This document shows positions 45,242 to 54,425 of a DNA stretch of 64,000 bases, one piece after another; the stretch's first letter is position 1, and each line of letters begins with the position of its first letter. Position numbers and translations under genes: made by a program. The notes below the pieces were generated by a model. It worked only from the letters and a program-made list of their open reading frames with translations. It was not told the origin of the DNA and did not search any database. The DNA is from Miltoncostaea sp963703045 (GTDB lineage Bacteria; Actinomycetota; Thermoleophilia; Miltoncostaeales; Miltoncostaeaceae): assembly GCA_963703045.1 (NCBI GenBank), contig OY969782.1, forward strand, positions 496,001-560,000. Direction: 5' to 3'.

Positions 45242-45822
45242 CGGCGCCTCAGGCGGGCGAGGCCGTGGCGCACGAGGCCCTCGGCGTCGAGGCCGGGCGG
45301 CGCGTCGGTGAGGGCGGCGTCGGCCTCGTCGGGCGCGAAGCCGAGAGCGACCAGGCCGTCGCGCGCGGAGATGTGCGCGTCGGCCGGCGAGCCGGACGTC
45401 GGCGCGGCCGCCCCGGCGAGCGCGCCGAGCCGGTCGCGAAGCTCCAGCACGATGCGCTCGGCCGTGCGCTTGCCGACGCCGCTCGCCGTCTGCAGCCGGG
45501 CGCTGTCGCCCCGGGCCACCGCGAGGTGCAGCTCGTCGGCGCTGCCCACGCCGCAGATCGCGAGCGCCAGGCGCGGGCCCACCCCGCTCACCGACGTGAA
45601 CGCCTCGAACAGCGAGCGCTCGGCAGGGCTCGCGAACCCGTAGAGGTCGAGCGACTCCTCGCGCACCACGAGCACGGTCGAGAGCGCGGCCTCGCCCCCC
45701 GCGGCCGGCAGCGAGGCGGCCGTGCTGGCCGAGACGCGCACGAGCATGCCGACACCGCCGACCTCGATCACGGGGCCGTCGGGCTCGAGCGCCTGCACGC
45801 GCCCCCTGATGGAGCGGATCAT
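45238..45822 (-). CDS. ruvA: Holliday junction DNA-binding protein RuvA
   Basis: A 194-residue protein, normal length. The OB domain begins MIRSIRGRVQALEPDGPVIE, followed by VVREESLDLYGFASPAERSL. The helix-hairpin-helix region has FEAFTSVSGVGPRLALAICG and LQTASGVGKRTAERIVLELR. The C-terminal RuvB-contact domain (~145-194) contains ARDGLVALGFAPDEADAAL. It forms tetramers at Holliday junctions and recruits RuvB, encoded next with a GTGA overlap. ruvC ends 10 bases upstream, giving the classic ruvC-ruvA-ruvB order. Confidence 0.98.
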
Positions 45823-45832
45823 CGGGGGGAAA

Positions 45833-46330
45833 CTAGCGCGCCCGGCGGATGGCCCCCCGCAACGGGGCCGAGCTCATGTGGCAGATCGCCGCGGCCAGGG
45901 CGTCGGCCGCGTGATCGGTCGTGGGCCGGGCGCCGGTGAGCCGCGTCACCATGTCGCGCACCTGGGCCTTGCCGGCCGAGCCCGACCCGGTCACCGACTG
46001 CTTGATCGTGTTGGGGGAGTACTCGACCACCTCCACCCCGGCGACGGCCAGGGCGACGATGATGGCGCCGCGCGCCTCGGCCATCGCCATCGCCGCGCGG
46101 CTCATCGGGTGGATGAACCACGACTCGATGGCGGCCGCCTCGACCCGGTGCTCGGCCACGAGCGCCGCGACCGCGTCGTGGATCGCCCGCAGGCGCTCGG
46201 CGTGGGCGGTGCGGGGCGAGGTCGTCACGGTGCCCACGACCAGGGGACGCGGTCGCGCCGGCGGCCCGCTCACGACGGCGTAGCCGGTCGAGGCCAGACC
46301 GGGGTCGACCCCGATGATGGTGGTCTGCAC
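45833..46330 (-). CDS. ruvC: Holliday junction endonuclease RuvC
   Basis: A 165-residue resolvase. Acidic active-site residues are visible in IIGVDPGLASTGYAVVSG (first Asp), AAAIESWFIHPMSRAAMAMA (Glu) and PTTDHAADALAAAICHM (two Asp). VVEYSPNTIKQSVTGSGSAG, then KAQVRDMVTRLTG, is the usual central block. The GTG at 46330 is chosen because family proteins begin a few residues before GVDPG; an upstream ATG (46387) would add 19 unlike residues but has a G-rich stretch before it, so it is not excluded. It lies between yebC (101 bases upstream) and ruvA. Confidence 0.95.
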   Translation of the reverse strand: MQTTIIGVDPGLASTGYAVVSGPPARPRPLVVGTVTTSPRTAHAERLRAIHDAVAALVAEHRVEAAAIESWFIHPMSRAAMAMAEARGAIIVALAVAGVEVVEYSPNTIKQSVTGSGSAGKAQVRDMVTRLTGARPTTDHAADALAAAICHMSSAPLRGAIRRAR

Positions 46331-46431
46331 GACCCAGGGGCTTCGCGGCACGCCCGGCGGATCCTGCGCGGCGGGGCGGCCCGTCATGCCCCCAGTCAAC
46401 CGATCCGCTCGGACGACCTCCGCCGGCGCGG

Positions 46432-47181
46432 TCAGCCCGCGACGGCCTCCAGCACCTCGTCGGAGATGTCGAAGTTGGCGTAGACGTCCTGCACGTCGTC
46501 GTTGTCCTCGAGCTGATCGACCATCCGCAGGATCTGGCGCGCCTCGCTCTCGCTGGGGGCGATCGTCGTCTTCGGGACCATCGTCAGCTCGGCGGTGACG
46601 AACGCGATGCCCGCGTCCTCGAGGGCCCCGCGCACGGTCATGAAGTCGGACGGGTCCATCGTGATCTGCCACTGGGCGCCGTCGTCGGCCACGTCCTCGG
46701 CGCCGCCCTCGAGGGCGGCCTCCATCAGCGCGTCCTCATCGACGCCCTCGCGGTCGACGACCACGAGCCCCTTGCGGTCGAACTGCCAGGCCACGCTGCC
46801 GGGCGTGCCGAGGGACCCGCCGTTCTTGGTGAAGATGAAGCGCAGGTCGCTCGCGGTGCGGTTGCGGTTGTCGGTGAGGATGGTGCAGATCACCGCGACG
46901 CCGCCGGCCGCGTAGCCCTCGTAGAGCATCGACTCGTACGCGTCGCCCTCGCCGGCGCCCGCGCCGCGCTGGATCGCGCGCTCGATGTTGTCCTTCGGCA
47001 TCGAGTTGTCGCGCGCCTTCTGGATGGCGTTGGCGAGCGCGGCGTTCGATTCGGGGTCGCCCCCACCCTCCTTCGCCGCGACGATGATCGCGCGCGAGAG
47101 CTTGGAGAAGAGCTGCCCCCGCTTCGCGTCGGCGGCGCCCTTCTTGCGCTTGATGGTGGCCCACTTACTGTGCCCGGACAC
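46432..47181 (-). CDS. yebC: YebC/PmpR/TACO1 family protein
   Basis: A 249-residue protein of full family length. It begins MSGHSKWATIKRKKGAADAK, then RGQLFSKLSRAIIVAAKEGG. KDNIERAIQRGAGAGEGDAY and YEGYAAGGVAVICTILTDNR, with FTKNGGSLGTPGSVAWQF, are diagnostic. The family has been described as transcription regulators and, more recently, as translation factors for proline-rich stretches, which would suit this Pro-rich proteome (inference). The GTG start follows GAGGAGG. It overlaps the pdxT 3' end by 17 bases and precedes ruvC. Confidence 0.96.
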   Translation of the reverse strand: MSGHSKWATIKRKKGAADAKRGQLFSKLSRAIIVAAKEGGGDPESNAALANAIQKARDNSMPKDNIERAIQRGAGAGEGDAYESMLYEGYAAGGVAVICTILTDNRNRTASDLRFIFTKNGGSLGTPGSVAWQFDRKGLVVVDREGVDEDALMEAALEGGAEDVADDGAQWQITMDPSDFMTVRGALEDAGIAFVTAELTMVPKTTIAPSESEARQILRMVDQLEDNDDVQDVYANFDISDEVLEAVAG

Positions 47182-47815
47182 GATCCTGCCTCCTCTCCGC
47201 GGCGCCCGCGCGGCGCTCGCGCGCCCGGGCCACCAACCACTCGTGGAAGCGGCGCTCGCCCGAGAGCTCGGGGTGGAACGCCGTCACCATCAGATCCCCC
47301 TGCCGTGCCGCCACCCCGTGGCCGGAGTGGTGGGCCAGCACCTCGACCCCCGGGCCCGCCTCCTCGATCCAGGGCGCCCGGATGAAGACCGCGTCGACCG
47401 GCTCGGCGCCGAGCGCCGGCACCGGCAGCTCCGTCTCGAACGAGGCGCGCTGGCGGCCGAACGCGTTGCGGCGCACCACGATGTCCATGCCGCCCAGCAG
47501 CGGCTGTGCGCCGCCCGTCGTGCGGCGCGCCAGCACGATCATGCCCGCGCAGGTGCCGAGCGCGGGCAGGCCGTCCTCCAGGAGCGTGCGCAGGGCGTCG
47601 AGCAGCCCCGACTGCTGCGCCACCAGACCGAGCGTCGTGCTCTCGCCGCCCGGCAGCACGACGGCCTCGACGCCCACCAGGTCGCCGGGCGCCCGCACAT
47701 CGACCGGCTCGGCGCCGACGCCGGCGAGCACCCGCGCGTGCTCCGCGAACGCCCCCTGCACCGACAGCACGCCGACGCGGGGCAGCCCGAAGCCCGTCGC
47801 GGGGACCCCGCTCAC
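47165..47815 (-). CDS. pdxT: Pyridoxal 5'-phosphate synthase glutaminase subunit PdxT
   Basis: A 216-residue class I glutamine amidotransferase that supplies ammonia to PdxS. RVGVLSVQGAFAEHARVLAG is the start, VVLPGGESTTLGLVAQQSGL the PGGEST motif, and LGTCAGMIVLARR holds the nucleophile Cys. The catalytic His/Glu pair is in VTAFHPELSGERRFHEW. The second of two GTG codons (47815) overlaps the pdxS stop as GTGA and is preferred; the first (47818) would add one residue. The C-terminal ~20 residues are a basic extension overlapping yebC. Confidence 0.96.
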   Translation of the reverse strand: MSGVPATGFGLPRVGVLSVQGAFAEHARVLAGVGAEPVDVRAPGDLVGVEAVVLPGGESTTLGLVAQQSGLLDALRTLLEDGLPALGTCAGMIVLARRTTGGAQPLLGGMDIVVRRNAFGRQRASFETELPVPALGAEPVDAVFIRAPWIEEAGPGVEVLAHHSGHGVAARQGDLMVTAFHPELSGERRFHEWLVARARERRAGAAERRQDRVRAQ

Positions 47816-48708
47816 CACCCCCGGCCCTGGAGCATCTCGGCCGGGGCGAGGCTGGACATCTCGATGCCGGTCATCGCTCCCTTGAGGCCGCGCGAGACCC
47901 GCGCCAGCACCTCGGGGTCGCGGTAGTGCGTCGCCGCCTCGACGATCGCCCGGGCGCGACCGGCCGGATCGTCGCTCTTGTAGATGCCCGAGCCCACGAA
48001 CACGCCCTCGGCGCCGAGCTGCAGCATGAGGGCCGCGTCGGCCGGGGTGGCGATGCCGCCGGCGCAGAACAGCACCACCGGCAGGCCGCCGTCGGCGGCC
48101 ACCCGGGCCACGAGCTCGTAGGGGGCCCGCAGGTCCTTCGCCGCCGCGTGCAGCTCCTCGGGGGGAAGGCCCGCCAGGCGGGCGATGCCGCCCCGGATCG
48201 CGCGCATGTGCCGCACGGCCTCGACGACGTTGCCGGTGCCGGCCTCGCCCTTGCTGCGGATCATCGCCGCGCCCTCCGAGATGCGCCGCAGCGCCTCCCC
48301 GAGGTCGGTCGCGCCGCAGACGAACGGGATGGTGAACCCGTGCTTGTCGATGTGGTGCGCCTCGTCGGCCGGGGTCAGCACCTCCGACTCGTCGATGAAG
48401 TCAACGTCGAGGGCCTGCAGCACCTGCGCCTCGACGAAGTGTCCGATGCGGCACTTGGCCATCACCGGGATCGACACGGCGTCCTGGATGCCCGAGATCA
48501 TCTCGGGGTCGCTCATGCGCGCCACGCCGCCGTCGGCCCGGATGTCCGCGGGGATCCGCTCGAGGGCCATGACCGCGCAGGCCCCGGACTCCTCGGCGAT
48601 CCGCGCCTGCTCGGGTGTCGTCACGTCCATGATGACGCCGCCCTTGAGCATCTGCGCGAGACCGGTCTTGACGCGTGTCGTTCCGGTGCGGCCGTCCGTG
48701 TCTGCCAC
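47812..48708 (-). CDS. pdxS: Pyridoxal 5'-phosphate synthase subunit PdxS
   Basis: A 298-residue TIM-barrel lyase that makes PLP from ribose 5-phosphate, glyceraldehyde 3-phosphate and ammonia. Hallmarks are KTGLAQMLKGGVIMDVTTPE, ACAVMALERIPADIRADGGV, ARMSDPEMISGIQDAVSIPV and MAKCRIGHFVEAQVLQALDV. Also present are AAMIRSKGEAGTGNVVEAV (catalytic Lys) and QLGAEGVFVGSGIYKSDDP. The GTG start follows GAGGGG. A TAGACT -10-like box lies ~35 bases upstream. It is divergent from a GAF/PucR-type regulator gene that could control it (inference). Confidence 0.98.
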   Translation of the reverse strand: MADTDGRTGTTRVKTGLAQMLKGGVIMDVTTPEQARIAEESGACAVMALERIPADIRADGGVARMSDPEMISGIQDAVSIPVMAKCRIGHFVEAQVLQALDVDFIDESEVLTPADEAHHIDKHGFTIPFVCGATDLGEALRRISEGAAMIRSKGEAGTGNVVEAVRHMRAIRGGIARLAGLPPEELHAAAKDLRAPYELVARVAADGGLPVVLFCAGGIATPADAALMLQLGAEGVFVGSGIYKSDDPAGRARAIVEAATHYRDPEVLARVSRGLKGAMTGIEMSSLAPAEMLQGRGW

Positions 48709-48742
48709 GCGATCCCCTCGTCCGTCGATTGCCCGGCCGAAA

Positions 48743-48748
48743 AGTCTA
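48743..48748 (-). promoter_or_regulatory. TAGACT -10-like box of pdxST
   Basis: On the minus strand TAGACT fits the -10 consensus, about 35 bases before the pdxS GTG, leaving room for a leader with a ribosome-binding site. No clear -35 was seen. Confidence 0.45.
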
Positions 48749-48790
48749 CCGGACACCCCACCCATCCCGGTCACGCCCGTCGGCGGACGG

Positions 48791-48810
48791 CTTTGGCCGC
48801 CGGGCCAAGG
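48791..48810. promoter_or_regulatory. Palindrome in the pdxS/regulator divergent promoter
   Basis: TTGGCC (48793-48798) and GGCCAA (48803-48808) form an exact inverted repeat with a 4-base spacer, extended by outer C/G ends. It lies about 20 bases upstream of the regulator's -10 box and ~80 bases from pdxS, a suitable place for a dimeric regulator. Confidence 0.45.
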
Positions 48811-48830
48811 AACGCGTCGGGATCGCCCCT

Positions 48831-48836
48831 TACCGT
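48831..48836 (+). promoter_or_regulatory. TACCGT -10-like box, leaderless promoter
   Basis: TACCGT is followed by 7 bases and the GTG at 48844. This supports the second GTG as the true start of the GAF/PucR gene. Confidence 0.45.
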
Positions 48837-48843
48837 GCCGCAC

Positions 48844-50610
48844 GTGGCACGCGACCCGGAGATCGCCTTCCTGCAGCGGCTGGCCCTCACGGCGGCGTCG
48901 GCCGCCAGCCGGGGCGAGCTCGTGCGGCTCGTCATCTCCGAGACCACCGAGGCCCTGGCCACCGACGTCTGCTCGGTCTACCTGCTCGACCCCGACGACG
49001 GCCGGCTCGTGCTGGGCGCGACCAACGGCCTCTCGCACGAGGGGGTCGGGCGGGTGCGCCTCGCCCTCGGCGAGGGGGTGACGGGATGGGCCGCCCAGGC
49101 GCGCGAGGCGGTCGTCGTGCCCGACGTGCGCCGCGAGCCGCGCTTCCGCTGGCTCGACGGGGTCGATCAGGCGCGCTTCGTGGCGATGGCCTCGGTGCCC
49201 ATCATCGCCGGCGACCGCCTCGTGGGGGTCCTGAACGTGCAGAGCGAGCGCGAGCGGGCCTTCTCGGCCGCCGATGTCGGGCTGCTGTCGGCGATCGCCG
49301 CGCAGGTCGCGGGCGTCCTGGCCCGCGCCGAGCTGCAGGAGCGACTCGAGCGACGGGTCGCCGACCTCGGCCGCTCCGAGGAGGTGCACCGCCGCCTGAG
49401 CGGTCTCGTCCTGGCCGGAGCGGGCCTGCGCGCCGTCTGCGAGGAGATCGCGCGGCTCACCGGGTCGTCGGTCGCGGTGTACGACATCGACGGCGGCGCG
49501 GTGGTCACGAGCGGACGCGGGATGCCCGCGCGGCTGCCCGGCGGCGCCGAGGAGGGCGGACCGGAGGTCGCGCCGCTGAGCGCCGGACGCGAGACGCTCG
49601 GCTGGCTGGCCGTCGGACCGGCCCCGCACCCCGGCGAGATCGGTCGGCGCCAGACGCTCGAGCACGGGGCGACGGTGCTGGCCCTCGAGCTGATCCGCAC
49701 CCGCGCGGCCGACGAGGCGCGCCACCGGGTCAGCGGGGACCTGCTCGACGAGCTGCTCTCCCCGGGTCTCGACGCCGGCGACGCCGACCGACTCGCCGAG
49801 CGCGCCGCGCGACTGGGGCACCGGCTGGACGGCCCGGCGTGGGTGATGGCGATCGAGGGCGACGACGCGCCCGCCGGTCACGCGCTGGCCGCTCCGGCCA
49901 CGCGCATCCGGGCGGCGCGGGAGCTCTCGGGCCTCGCCGCGGCCCGCGGCGCCGACGCGATCGTCGTCGAGCGCGGCGCGGGCATCGCGCTGATCGTGTC
50001 GGGCCTCGACGGCGCCGCCGACGCCGAGGACTTCGCCGCCGCGGCCCTGCGCACGGCCGCGGCGCTCGCGCCCGACGGGTCGGTCTCGTGCGGCATCAGC
50101 GGCGAGGCGGGGGCGCCCGCGACGCTGCACCGGCTCGCCGAGCAGGCCCGCCACGCCCTGCGCGTGTCGCGGCGCCTGGGCGGGCGCGGCACGGTCGCCT
50201 CGTACCGGCGCCTCGGCATCGAGCGCCTGCTGCTCGCGATCGACGACCCGGAGCCGGTCGCGGCATTCATCGAGGACTGGATCGGCCCCCTCCTGCGCCA
50301 CGACGGCGGGGCGCGCAGCGGCGCGGCGCCGCTGCTGGACTCGCTCGACGCCCTCGTGGCGGAGTCGTGGAACATGAGGGGCGCCGCCCGCCGCCTCGGT
50401 GTGCACGTCAACACGCTGCTCTACCGCCTCGGGCGCGCCGAGACGCTCCTCGGCCGACGTCTCGACGATCCGCACGCCCGCCTCGCGCTGGCGCTGGCAC
50501 TGCGCGCCCGCGTCGTCGCCGCCGGCACCCCGGCGTCGGCCGTCCCGATCCTCGCCGGCGAGCCGCCGGCGCGGCACGCGGCGACGGCGTCCGCCCACCC
50601 CCGGCCCTGA
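48844..50610 (+). CDS. GAF-domain transcription regulator with PucR/CdaR-type C-terminal HTH
   Basis: ~588 residues. A GAF domain occupies ~15-165 (SVYLLDPDDGRLVLGATNGL, VTGWAAQAREAVVVPDVRRE, MASVPIIAGDRLVGVLNVQS). A second sensor-like region at ~190-300 resembles a PucR/RocR-type ligand domain (LTGSSVAVYDIDGGAVVTSG). A central GGDEF-like degenerate domain typical of PucR regulators follows. The C-terminal HTH_30 (~520-560) reads VAESWNMRGAARRLGVHVNT, then LLYRLGRAETLLGRRLDDP. It is divergent from pdxST with a palindrome between, so it may autoregulate or control pdxST. The signal is unknown. Confidence 0.87.
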   Translation: MARDPEIAFLQRLALTAASAASRGELVRLVISETTEALATDVCSVYLLDPDDGRLVLGATNGLSHEGVGRVRLALGEGVTGWAAQAREAVVVPDVRREPRFRWLDGVDQARFVAMASVPIIAGDRLVGVLNVQSERERAFSAADVGLLSAIAAQVAGVLARAELQERLERRVADLGRSEEVHRRLSGLVLAGAGLRAVCEEIARLTGSSVAVYDIDGGAVVTSGRGMPARLPGGAEEGGPEVAPLSAGRETLGWLAVGPAPHPGEIGRRQTLEHGATVLALELIRTRAADEARHRVSGDLLDELLSPGLDAGDADRLAERAARLGHRLDGPAWVMAIEGDDAPAGHALAAPATRIRAARELSGLAAARGADAIVVERGAGIALIVSGLDGAADAEDFAAAALRTAAALAPDGSVSCGISGEAGAPATLHRLAEQARHALRVSRRLGGRGTVASYRRLGIERLLLAIDDPEPVAAFIEDWIGPLLRHDGGARSGAAPLLDSLDALVAESWNMRGAARRLGVHVNTLLYRLGRAETLLGRRLDDPHARLALALALRARVVAAGTPASAVPILAGEPPARHAATASAHPRP

Positions 50611-50626
50611 CGGCCCGAGTCAGGCC
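50603..50626. terminator. Hairpin spanning two convergent stop codons
   Basis: GGCC(C)TGAC (50603-50611) pairs with GTCAGGCC (50619-50626) with one bulged C. Both arms include the stop codons of the convergent PucR-type and RpiR genes, which are only 9 bases apart. It is probably a shared terminator. Confidence 0.5.
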
Positions 50627-51435
50627 CCGACGGCCGCCAGGTCGGCGCGGGCGTGCGAGGGGGTCAGGGCGCCCGCGAGCGCCTGCGCCACGGCCACCAT
50701 GGCCACGAGGGTCGGTGAGCCGTCGCGCGCGTCGGCCGGCACCACCCGCGCGAGGGGCGAGCGCGCCAGCGGGCTGAGGCTCGAATCGACCAGCGCCGCG
50801 GCGGGGACCCCCGCCGTGCGGGCGGCCGCGACGGCCGCCTGCGCGACCCGGCTCTCGCGGCCGATGGCGATCGCCAGGACGGCGCCGCCGGGGCCGAGCG
50901 CATCGAGCCAGGCCCGCGCCGCAGGGTCGAGCGAGGTGACCGCGGCGACCGGGCGACCGGCCCGCGCGAGCCGCTCCTCGATGAGCGTGACGATCGTGCG
51001 GGCGTGGCCCTCGCCGGCGATGACCAGGGGGGTGCGGGGCGCCAACGCCGTGACGATCGCGCCCAGGCCGGACGTCGTCAGGCGCTCGGCGGCGTCGTCG
51101 AGCGCCAGGCGCTCGGCGGCCATGGCCGCGTCGAGGCCGTCGGCAGAGAAGGGCAGCCCGAGCTGCCGGTCGCCCGGCCGGGGCGGCAGGCCGGGTCGCT
51201 GAGCCCTGCGCACCATGCCCTGCATCTCGGGGTAGCCCGAGTACCCGAGGGCCTGCGCGAAGCGCACGACGGTGGCGGGGCTGCAGTGCGATGCCCGCGC
51301 GACCTCGTGGGCCGAGAGCAGCGGGACGTCCGCGAGGTGGTCGGCCAGGTAGCGCGCCAACGACTGCTGGGCCGGGCTGAAGCGCTCGTAGTCGCGCTTG
51401 AGCCGTTCGGCGAGGGCGTGGACGTCGGGGGGCAC
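50620..51435 (-). CDS. MurR/RpiR-family transcription regulator (HTH + SIS)
   Basis: A 271-residue regulator. The N-terminal HTH_6 has LKRDYERFSPAQQSLARYLA, then SAHEVARASHCSPATVVRFA and QALGYSGYPEM. The C-terminal SIS domain (~125-250) has TPLVIAGEGHARTIVTLIEE, then GGAVLAIAIGRESRVAQAAV and GVPAAALVDSSLSPL. The family senses phosphorylated sugars or amino-sugars. The usual Ser/Thr-rich SIS phosphate site is less obvious here (AIAIGRESR), so the ligand is open. No sugar-catabolism genes are next to it. Confidence 0.9.
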   Translation of the reverse strand: MPPDVHALAERLKRDYERFSPAQQSLARYLADHLADVPLLSAHEVARASHCSPATVVRFAQALGYSGYPEMQGMVRRAQRPGLPPRPGDRQLGLPFSADGLDAAMAAERLALDDAAERLTTSGLGAIVTALAPRTPLVIAGEGHARTIVTLIEERLARAGRPVAAVTSLDPAARAWLDALGPGGAVLAIAIGRESRVAQAAVAAARTAGVPAAALVDSSLSPLARSPLARVVPADARDGSPTLVAMVAVAQALAGALTPSHARADLAAVGA

Positions 51436-51467
51436 GCGCCACCTGTTCGCCGTCGGGGCCCGGTCCC

Positions 51468-52022
51468 CTACCGGCGGCGCGCCTCCATGGTCACGACCCG
51501 ACCCGGCCCGATCACCATCCGCACCGACGCGACATCCCCCGGGGCGACCCCGGGCAGCACCACGTAGATCGTCGCGGCCCCCCCGGCCGGCACGCTCGTG
51601 GGCGGGCGCGCGAGCAGGGCCGCGGCCCGGCGCGCGGCCGGGCCCCCGACCTGGCCGACCACGCGGGCGGCGGGCGGCATCGGCAGCGCCCCGCCCCCCG
51701 CGAAGTCGGCGATGAAGGATGGCGCGGGCACCGCGACCGGACCCTCGTTGACCACTGACGCGACCCCCACGACCGGCCCCGTGCCGGGCTCGCCGCCGCG
51801 GGCCCGCAGCGCCGCGTCGACCGCCGCGGTCACGCGATCCTGCCCCTCGAGGTCGAGCGTGGCGCCGATCCCGCCGGCGCCCGTCCCGACGAAGAAGCCC
51901 GATCCGGGCTCGCGCACCGGCGGGCGCTCCGCGTCGGTCGTCCGCGCGTCACCCGATGCGCACCCCCCCGCGGCCACGACGAGGCCGAGCACGCACGCCA
52001 TCAGCACGCCGGTGCGCCTCAC
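51468..52022 (-). CDS. Putative lipoprotein, hypothetical
   Basis: A 184-residue exported protein. A short signal (LMACVLGLVVAAGGCASGDA) ends in a lipobox-like AAGGC, so it is probably a lipoprotein. The mature part has two small beta-rich blocks, FFVGTGAGGIGATLDLEGQD and ATIYVVLPGVAPGDVASVRM, and ends VIGPGRVVTMEARRR. No family is recognised. The GTG overlaps the ligD stop as GTGA, so it is translated with LigD, though a functional link is not obvious. Confidence 0.65.
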   Translation of the reverse strand: MRRTGVLMACVLGLVVAAGGCASGDARTTDAERPPVREPGSGFFVGTGAGGIGATLDLEGQDRVTAAVDAALRARGGEPGTGPVVGVASVVNEGPVAVPAPSFIADFAGGGALPMPPAARVVGQVGGPAARRAAALLARPPTSVPAGGAATIYVVLPGVAPGDVASVRMVIGPGRVVTMEARRR

Positions 52023-54386
52023 GATCCCGCCAGGGCGGCGAGGGCGGCGGCGAGCGACTGGCGGTCGTCGATCAGGCCGCGCGCCAGGTCGCCGTGGCGC
52101 TCGACCCGCCGGGCGACCACGCCCATCGTGAAGTCGCGGGGGCTGAGGCCCGGCAGCACCTCGTCCCAGCGCAGGGGCGTGGCCACGGGGGCGCCGGGGC
52201 GGGGGCGGACGGAGTACACGCTGCTGATGCTGCGCCCGCGGCCGTTCTGGTTGTGGTCGAGGTAGACGCGCGGCCCGCGGTCGCGGACGGTGGTGACGGT
52301 CGTCGCGAGGTCGGGCCGCGCCCGCACGATGCCCTCGCACACGATGCGGGCGAACCGCCGCACCTCGTCGAACGTGAGCCCCGGCTCGACCGGGACGAGG
52401 ATGTGCATGCCCGTCGCCCCCGAGGTGCGCGGGTGGCCGCGAAGCCCGAGCGAGTCGAGGGCCTCGCGCACGAGCTGCGCCGACTCGACCACCCGGTCGA
52501 ACGAGAGGCCGTCGGCGGGGTCGAGGTCGAAGAGCACGTGGGTGGGCTCGTCGGGTGCGTCGGCGCGGCTCTGCCAGGGGTTGAGGTCGATGCAGCCGAG
52601 GTTGACCAGCCACAGCAGGGCCATCGGGTCGTCGACCACGACGTAGCGGCTCGTCGCGTCGCCCGGGCGCCCGCTGCGCGAGAGGTCGGCCCGCGTGAGC
52701 CAGTCGGGCCCGTCGGTGACCGTGTGCTGGAAGAAGAAGTCCTCGTCCACGCCGTTCGGGTAGCGCTTCAGGATCATCGGCCGCCCCGCCAGGTGCGGCA
52801 CCAGCACGGGCGCCACGCGCAGGTAGTGGTCGAGCAGATGGCCCTTCGTGATCCCCTCCCGCGGCCAGAAGACCTTGTCCAGGTTGGTGAGCAGCACCCT
52901 GCGCCCGCCCTCCTGCACCGCGTGGTCGCCGCGCGTCCCTCCGAACGGTCCGTCGGGTACGTCCGGGACCGAGTCCTCCTCGGGCTCGGCGAGGCCGTGG
53001 AACACGGGCGCGCGCAGGCGGTTGTCGGGCGTGCGCTCGCTGAAGACGACCTCGCAGCGCAGCTCGGGGCGCACCCAGCGCGGTCGCGCGGGCGCGGCGG
53101 GGACGTCGTTGGCGAAGGGCGACGCGTCGGTCTCGAGGGCGCGCAGCCGGTCCCACAGCGAGCGCGCGAGCACGTCCGAGAACCCCGAGCCGACGTGCGA
53201 GAGGTAGGTCAGCGCGCCGTCCTCGCCCCGCTCGCCGACGAGCAGCGCGCCCACCCGGCCACGCCGTGATCCGCTCCCCTCGGTGAAGCCGCCGATCACG
53301 GCGGTCATCTCGCGCCGCGCCTTGATCTTGAGCCAGTCGCCCACGCGCCGGCCCGGCCGGTAGGCCGCATCCCTCCGCTTCGCGATCACCCCCTCCAGCC
53401 CGCGCGCGGCGGCGAGCCCGAAGAGGCCGGTGCCGGCGCCCTCCACGTGGTCGCTCATCATCAGCACCGGCGGGCCCTCGGGCGCGACGACCCCGGCGAG
53501 CAGCGCGCGGCGCTCGCTCCAGGGCAGGTCGGTGGTCCAGCGGCCGTCCAGGTGGAGCAGGTCGAAGACGACGTAGGTGAACGGGCCGCGGCCGTTCTGG
53601 AGGGCGTTGAAGTCGGGCGCGCCGTCGGGGCCGAGCACGACCACCTCGCCGTCGAGCACGAGCTCCTGGCCCATCAGGCGCCGGCGCAGGTCGGCGAGCG
53701 CCGGGTACGACGCCGTCAGGTCGCGACCGGTCCGGCTGCGCAGCTCGGTGGCGTCGGAGGTGACCAGGGCGAGTGCCCGGTAGCCGTCCCACTTGAGCTC
53801 GAACGCCCAGGCCGGGTCGTCGAACGGGGCGTCCGGCCGACCCGGAGAGCATCGGCCGCATGGCGCGGAAGCGCGGGCCGGGGTCGTCGGGCCCGGCCGC
53901 CCCCTTCGCCGAGCGGAGGATCAGCCACTCGTCCTTGCCCGAGCGTCGTCGGGTGCGCACGAGGTGGTACTCGCCGCGCAGGATCCCGCCCTCGAGCACG
54001 ACCTTCCACTCGTCGTCGGTGCGCAGCACCTCGCTCCACGTGCCGCGGTCCCAGATCGTCATGCGCCCCGCCCCGTACTGGCCCTCGGGGATCACCGCGG
54101 CGAAGTCGAGGTACTCGAGCGGATGGTCCTCGGTGCGCACCGCCAGGCGCGTCATCCCGGAGCGCAGCGGCGGCCCCTTCGGCACCGCCCACGAGGCCAG
54201 CGCGCCGTCGACCTCGAGCCGCAGGTCGAAGTGCAGGGCGCGCGCGTCGTGGCGCTGCACCACGAAGCGCGGCGCCCCGTCGGCGCCGTCGTCGCGGACC
54301 CCGGGGGCGGGCTCGGGGGTGGCGCCGAAGTCGCGTCGCCCGCGGTAGTCGCTCAGGTCAGCGGACGCCGGAGGTCTCCCGCGCAC
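52019..54386 (-). CDS. ligD: ATP-dependent DNA ligase LigD (PE-ligase-polymerase), one certain frame break
   Basis: Non-homologous end-joining ligase of ~788 residues. Order is 3'-phosphoesterase (~20-165: RFVVQRHDARALHFDLRLEV, VPKGPPLRSGMTRLAVRTED), then ligase with the catalytic Lys in FELKWDGYRAL, ELVLDGEVVVLG and GLEGVIAKRRDAAYRPGRR. The polymerase domain is C-terminal (TNLDKVFWPREGITKGHLLD, HVLFDLDPADGLSFDRVVES, SGATGMHILVPVEPGLTFDE). One extra base near 53842 breaks the frame. The start is uncertain: GTG 54386 is in frame, but a leaderless-type promoter points to GTG 54405 with another break near 54367. No Ku gene is in the window. Confidence 0.9.
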
Positions 54387-54411
54387 CGGTGAGCGGTCGT
54401 GTCACGTCTGC

Positions 54412-54418
54412 CATTATC
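54412..54418. promoter_or_regulatory. Shared bidirectional -10 box for divergent leaderless genes
   Basis: CATTAT (54412-54417) lies 8 bases before the GTG at 54426 on the plus strand. On the minus strand the same bases read GATAAT, 7 bases before a GTG at 54405 ahead of ligD. One A/T core could therefore serve both directions. Confidence 0.45.
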
Positions 54419-54425
54419 CCAGCCC

